Positions 32,636 to 33,531 of a DNA stretch of 33,531 bases are shown here, piece by piece. The stretch comes from an uncultured Lachnospiraceae bacterium. Its GTDB lineage: Bacteria; Bacillota; Clostridia; Lachnospirales; Lachnospiraceae. The stretch's first letter is position 1; each line of letters opens with the position of its first letter. The position numbers were made by a program, and so were the translations under genes. The notes under the pieces were generated by a model. The model saw nothing but the letters and a program-made list of their open reading frames with translations, ran no database searches and had not been told where the DNA came from. Location: contig CAOJVE010000010.1 in NCBI GenBank assembly GCA_948444865.1, positions 1-33,531 of the forward strand. The letters run 5' to 3'.

Positions 32636-33531
32636 TTAAACGCCGAACAGCTTGGCCAGCTTATCTTCTTCCAGCTTGGAACCAATCACGCACAGCCTTC
32701 CCGTGTAATCCGGCTCGCCTTCCCGAATCTCCGCCTCTTCCGGAACCATGTCGAAATACATCCACTTGCCGTCTCCATCCGGCACCATTCCCTTGGCCCG
32801 AAGCACGATGCCATACTCCCCTTCCTTGGAAAGCTCATCCAGGATATGCTCCAGTTCCGCTCTCTCATAAGTGCGGGCCGTCTCCTGGCCCCAGCTTGTG
32901 AACACTTCATCCGCATGATGATGGTGATGGCCCTCATGATCGTGATGATGGTGGTCGTGGTCATGGCCGCAGCAGTCGTGGTCATGATGGTGATGGCCCT
33001 CCTCATGGTCATGGTGGTGATGGTGATGATGGCCTTCCTCGTGGTCATGGTCGTGATGGTGATGATGGCCCTCTTCGTGGTCATGGTCGTGATGGTGATG
33101 TTCTTCCTTCAGAACTTCCTCTTCCAGGGATACCGGACGCTCCATGGCCTCCAGCAGTTTCTCGCCGCTTAATTGGGCGATGGGCGTGGTAACCAGCGTG
33201 GCGCCGTCCTTCATTTTCCCGGTTAGAAGCTGCACAGCCTCCTTCACTTTCTCCGGTTTCGCCACATCCGTCCGGCTTAAAATCACCGTCTCGGCATGTT
33301 CCACCTGATTTTCAAAAAATTCGCCGAAGTTGCGCAGATACATCTTGCACTTATTGGCGTCCACCACCGTCGTGCTGCTGTTCATCACAACCTGCGCGTC
33401 CTTGGCCACCTTCAGCACAGCCCCTTTTACGTCGGACAGCTTGCCCACGCCGGAAGGCTCAATCACAATCCGGTCTGGATGGTATTTCTCAATCACTTCT
33501 TTCATGGCTTCCCCGAAGTCGCCCACCAGGG
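32636..33531 (-). CDS. G3E (CobW-like) GTPase with histidine-rich repeats, 5' end outside window
   Basis: The gene runs off the right edge; the tracked GTG start is internal because the frame stays open to base 33531. The visible part has RIVIEPSGVGKLSDVKG, the G3E region with SRTDVAKPEKV, and then a 60-residue His/Asp/Glu tract of HHHHDHDHEEGH-like repeats with one CCGHDHD. A C-terminal CobW domain follows (RAKGMVPDGDGKWMYFDMVPEE). It is a probable metallochaperone GTPase for Zn, Ni or Co. The second GTPase gene follows after 14 nt. The P-loop lies outside the window, so activity cannot be judged. Confidence 0.85.
   Translation of the reverse strand, partial: LVGDFGEAMKEVIEKYHPDRIVIEPSGVGKLSDVKGAVLKVAKDAQVVMNSSTTVVDANKCKMYLRNFGEFFENQVEHAETVILSRTDVAKPEKVKEAVQLLTGKMKDGATLVTTPIAQLSGEKLLEAMERPVSLEEEVLKEEHHHHDHDHEEGHHHHHDHDHEEGHHHHHHHDHEEGHHHHDHDCCGHDHDHHHHDHEGHHHHHADEVFTSWGQETARTYERAELEHILDELSKEGEYGIVLRAKGMVPDGDGKWMYFDMVPEEAEIREGEPDYTGRLCVIGSKLEEDKLAKLFGV
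32917..33100 (-). repeat. 36-bp tandem repeats encoding the His-rich tract
   Basis: The DNA encoding the His-rich region repeats with a 36-bp period (for example 33039-33074 and again from 33075, near-identical over 26 bases). Older copies to the left are more diverged. The unit encodes 12 residues, so copy-number changes keep the frame. Confidence 0.7.

Noticed and set aside
32917-33100. Possible CRISPR-like array
   Set aside because: The repeats are contiguous 36-bp coding units for a His-rich tract, with no unique spacers.

Overview
The window looks like a chromosome segment of an anaerobic Clostridia species, most likely Lachnospiraceae. Supporting this are a fused AccD-AccA carboxyltransferase, a FabK-type fatty-acid operon with a FabT-like MarR repressor, Ig/Fn3-like surface repeats, an Rpn-type nuclease remnant, and a selenium/purine-linked catabolic cluster of the type described in uric-acid-degrading gut anaerobes. 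No rRNA, tRNA or CRISPR array was seen.

Bases 1-10017 hold that purine/selenium-linked cluster. On the minus strand are ygfK (5' end only, cut by the window edge), ssnA and xdh. On the plus strand are a DauR/YheO-type regulator, dpaL (ygeX), ygeY, ygeW and arcC. The cluster is decaying. ygeW has lost about 50 N-terminal codons and its frame. arcC has a nonsense codon and a 1-bp frameshift. xdh has a frameshift and has lost its 3' end where it is joined to the 3' half of an Rpn-family gene. ssnA, the regulator, dpaL and ygeY still read as intact. A 19-bp sequence is shared by the ssnA promoter and the ygeY leader, and a family of roughly 80-100 bp palindromic elements sits in the gaps between these genes.

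Bases 10018-12359 are a patchwork: a long AT-rich hairpin, an Ig/Fn3 fragment, a small lipoprotein, a cysteine-rich small-domain protein with a terminator, and a cobalamin riboswitch with its own consensus promoter. The riboswitch is separated from the next clear gene by about 400 nt.

Bases 12360-22877 are one long minus-strand fatty-acid biosynthesis operon: fabH, fabK, fabD, fabG, fabF, accB, fabZ, accC, accDA, a second FabK/nitronate-monooxygenase-like flavoprotein, and fabT. A consensus sigma-A promoter with FabT-box-like palindromes precedes fabH, suggesting feedback by the last gene on the first. No acpP is present in the operon.

Bases 22909-25168 hold three plus-strand genes: a HAD hydrolase reading away from fabH, a DUF134-NifX/NifB-like fusion under a consensus promoter overlapping a 12-bp palindrome, and a DUF3786 protein. 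They end at a strong bidirectional terminator.

Bases 25182-33531 are a second minus-strand operon: a His-rich G3E (CobW-like) GTPase (5' end outside the window), a second G3E GTPase with a C-terminal domain, pth, mfd, a PrsA/SurA-like lipoprotein foldase and a secreted SH3-3D domain protein.
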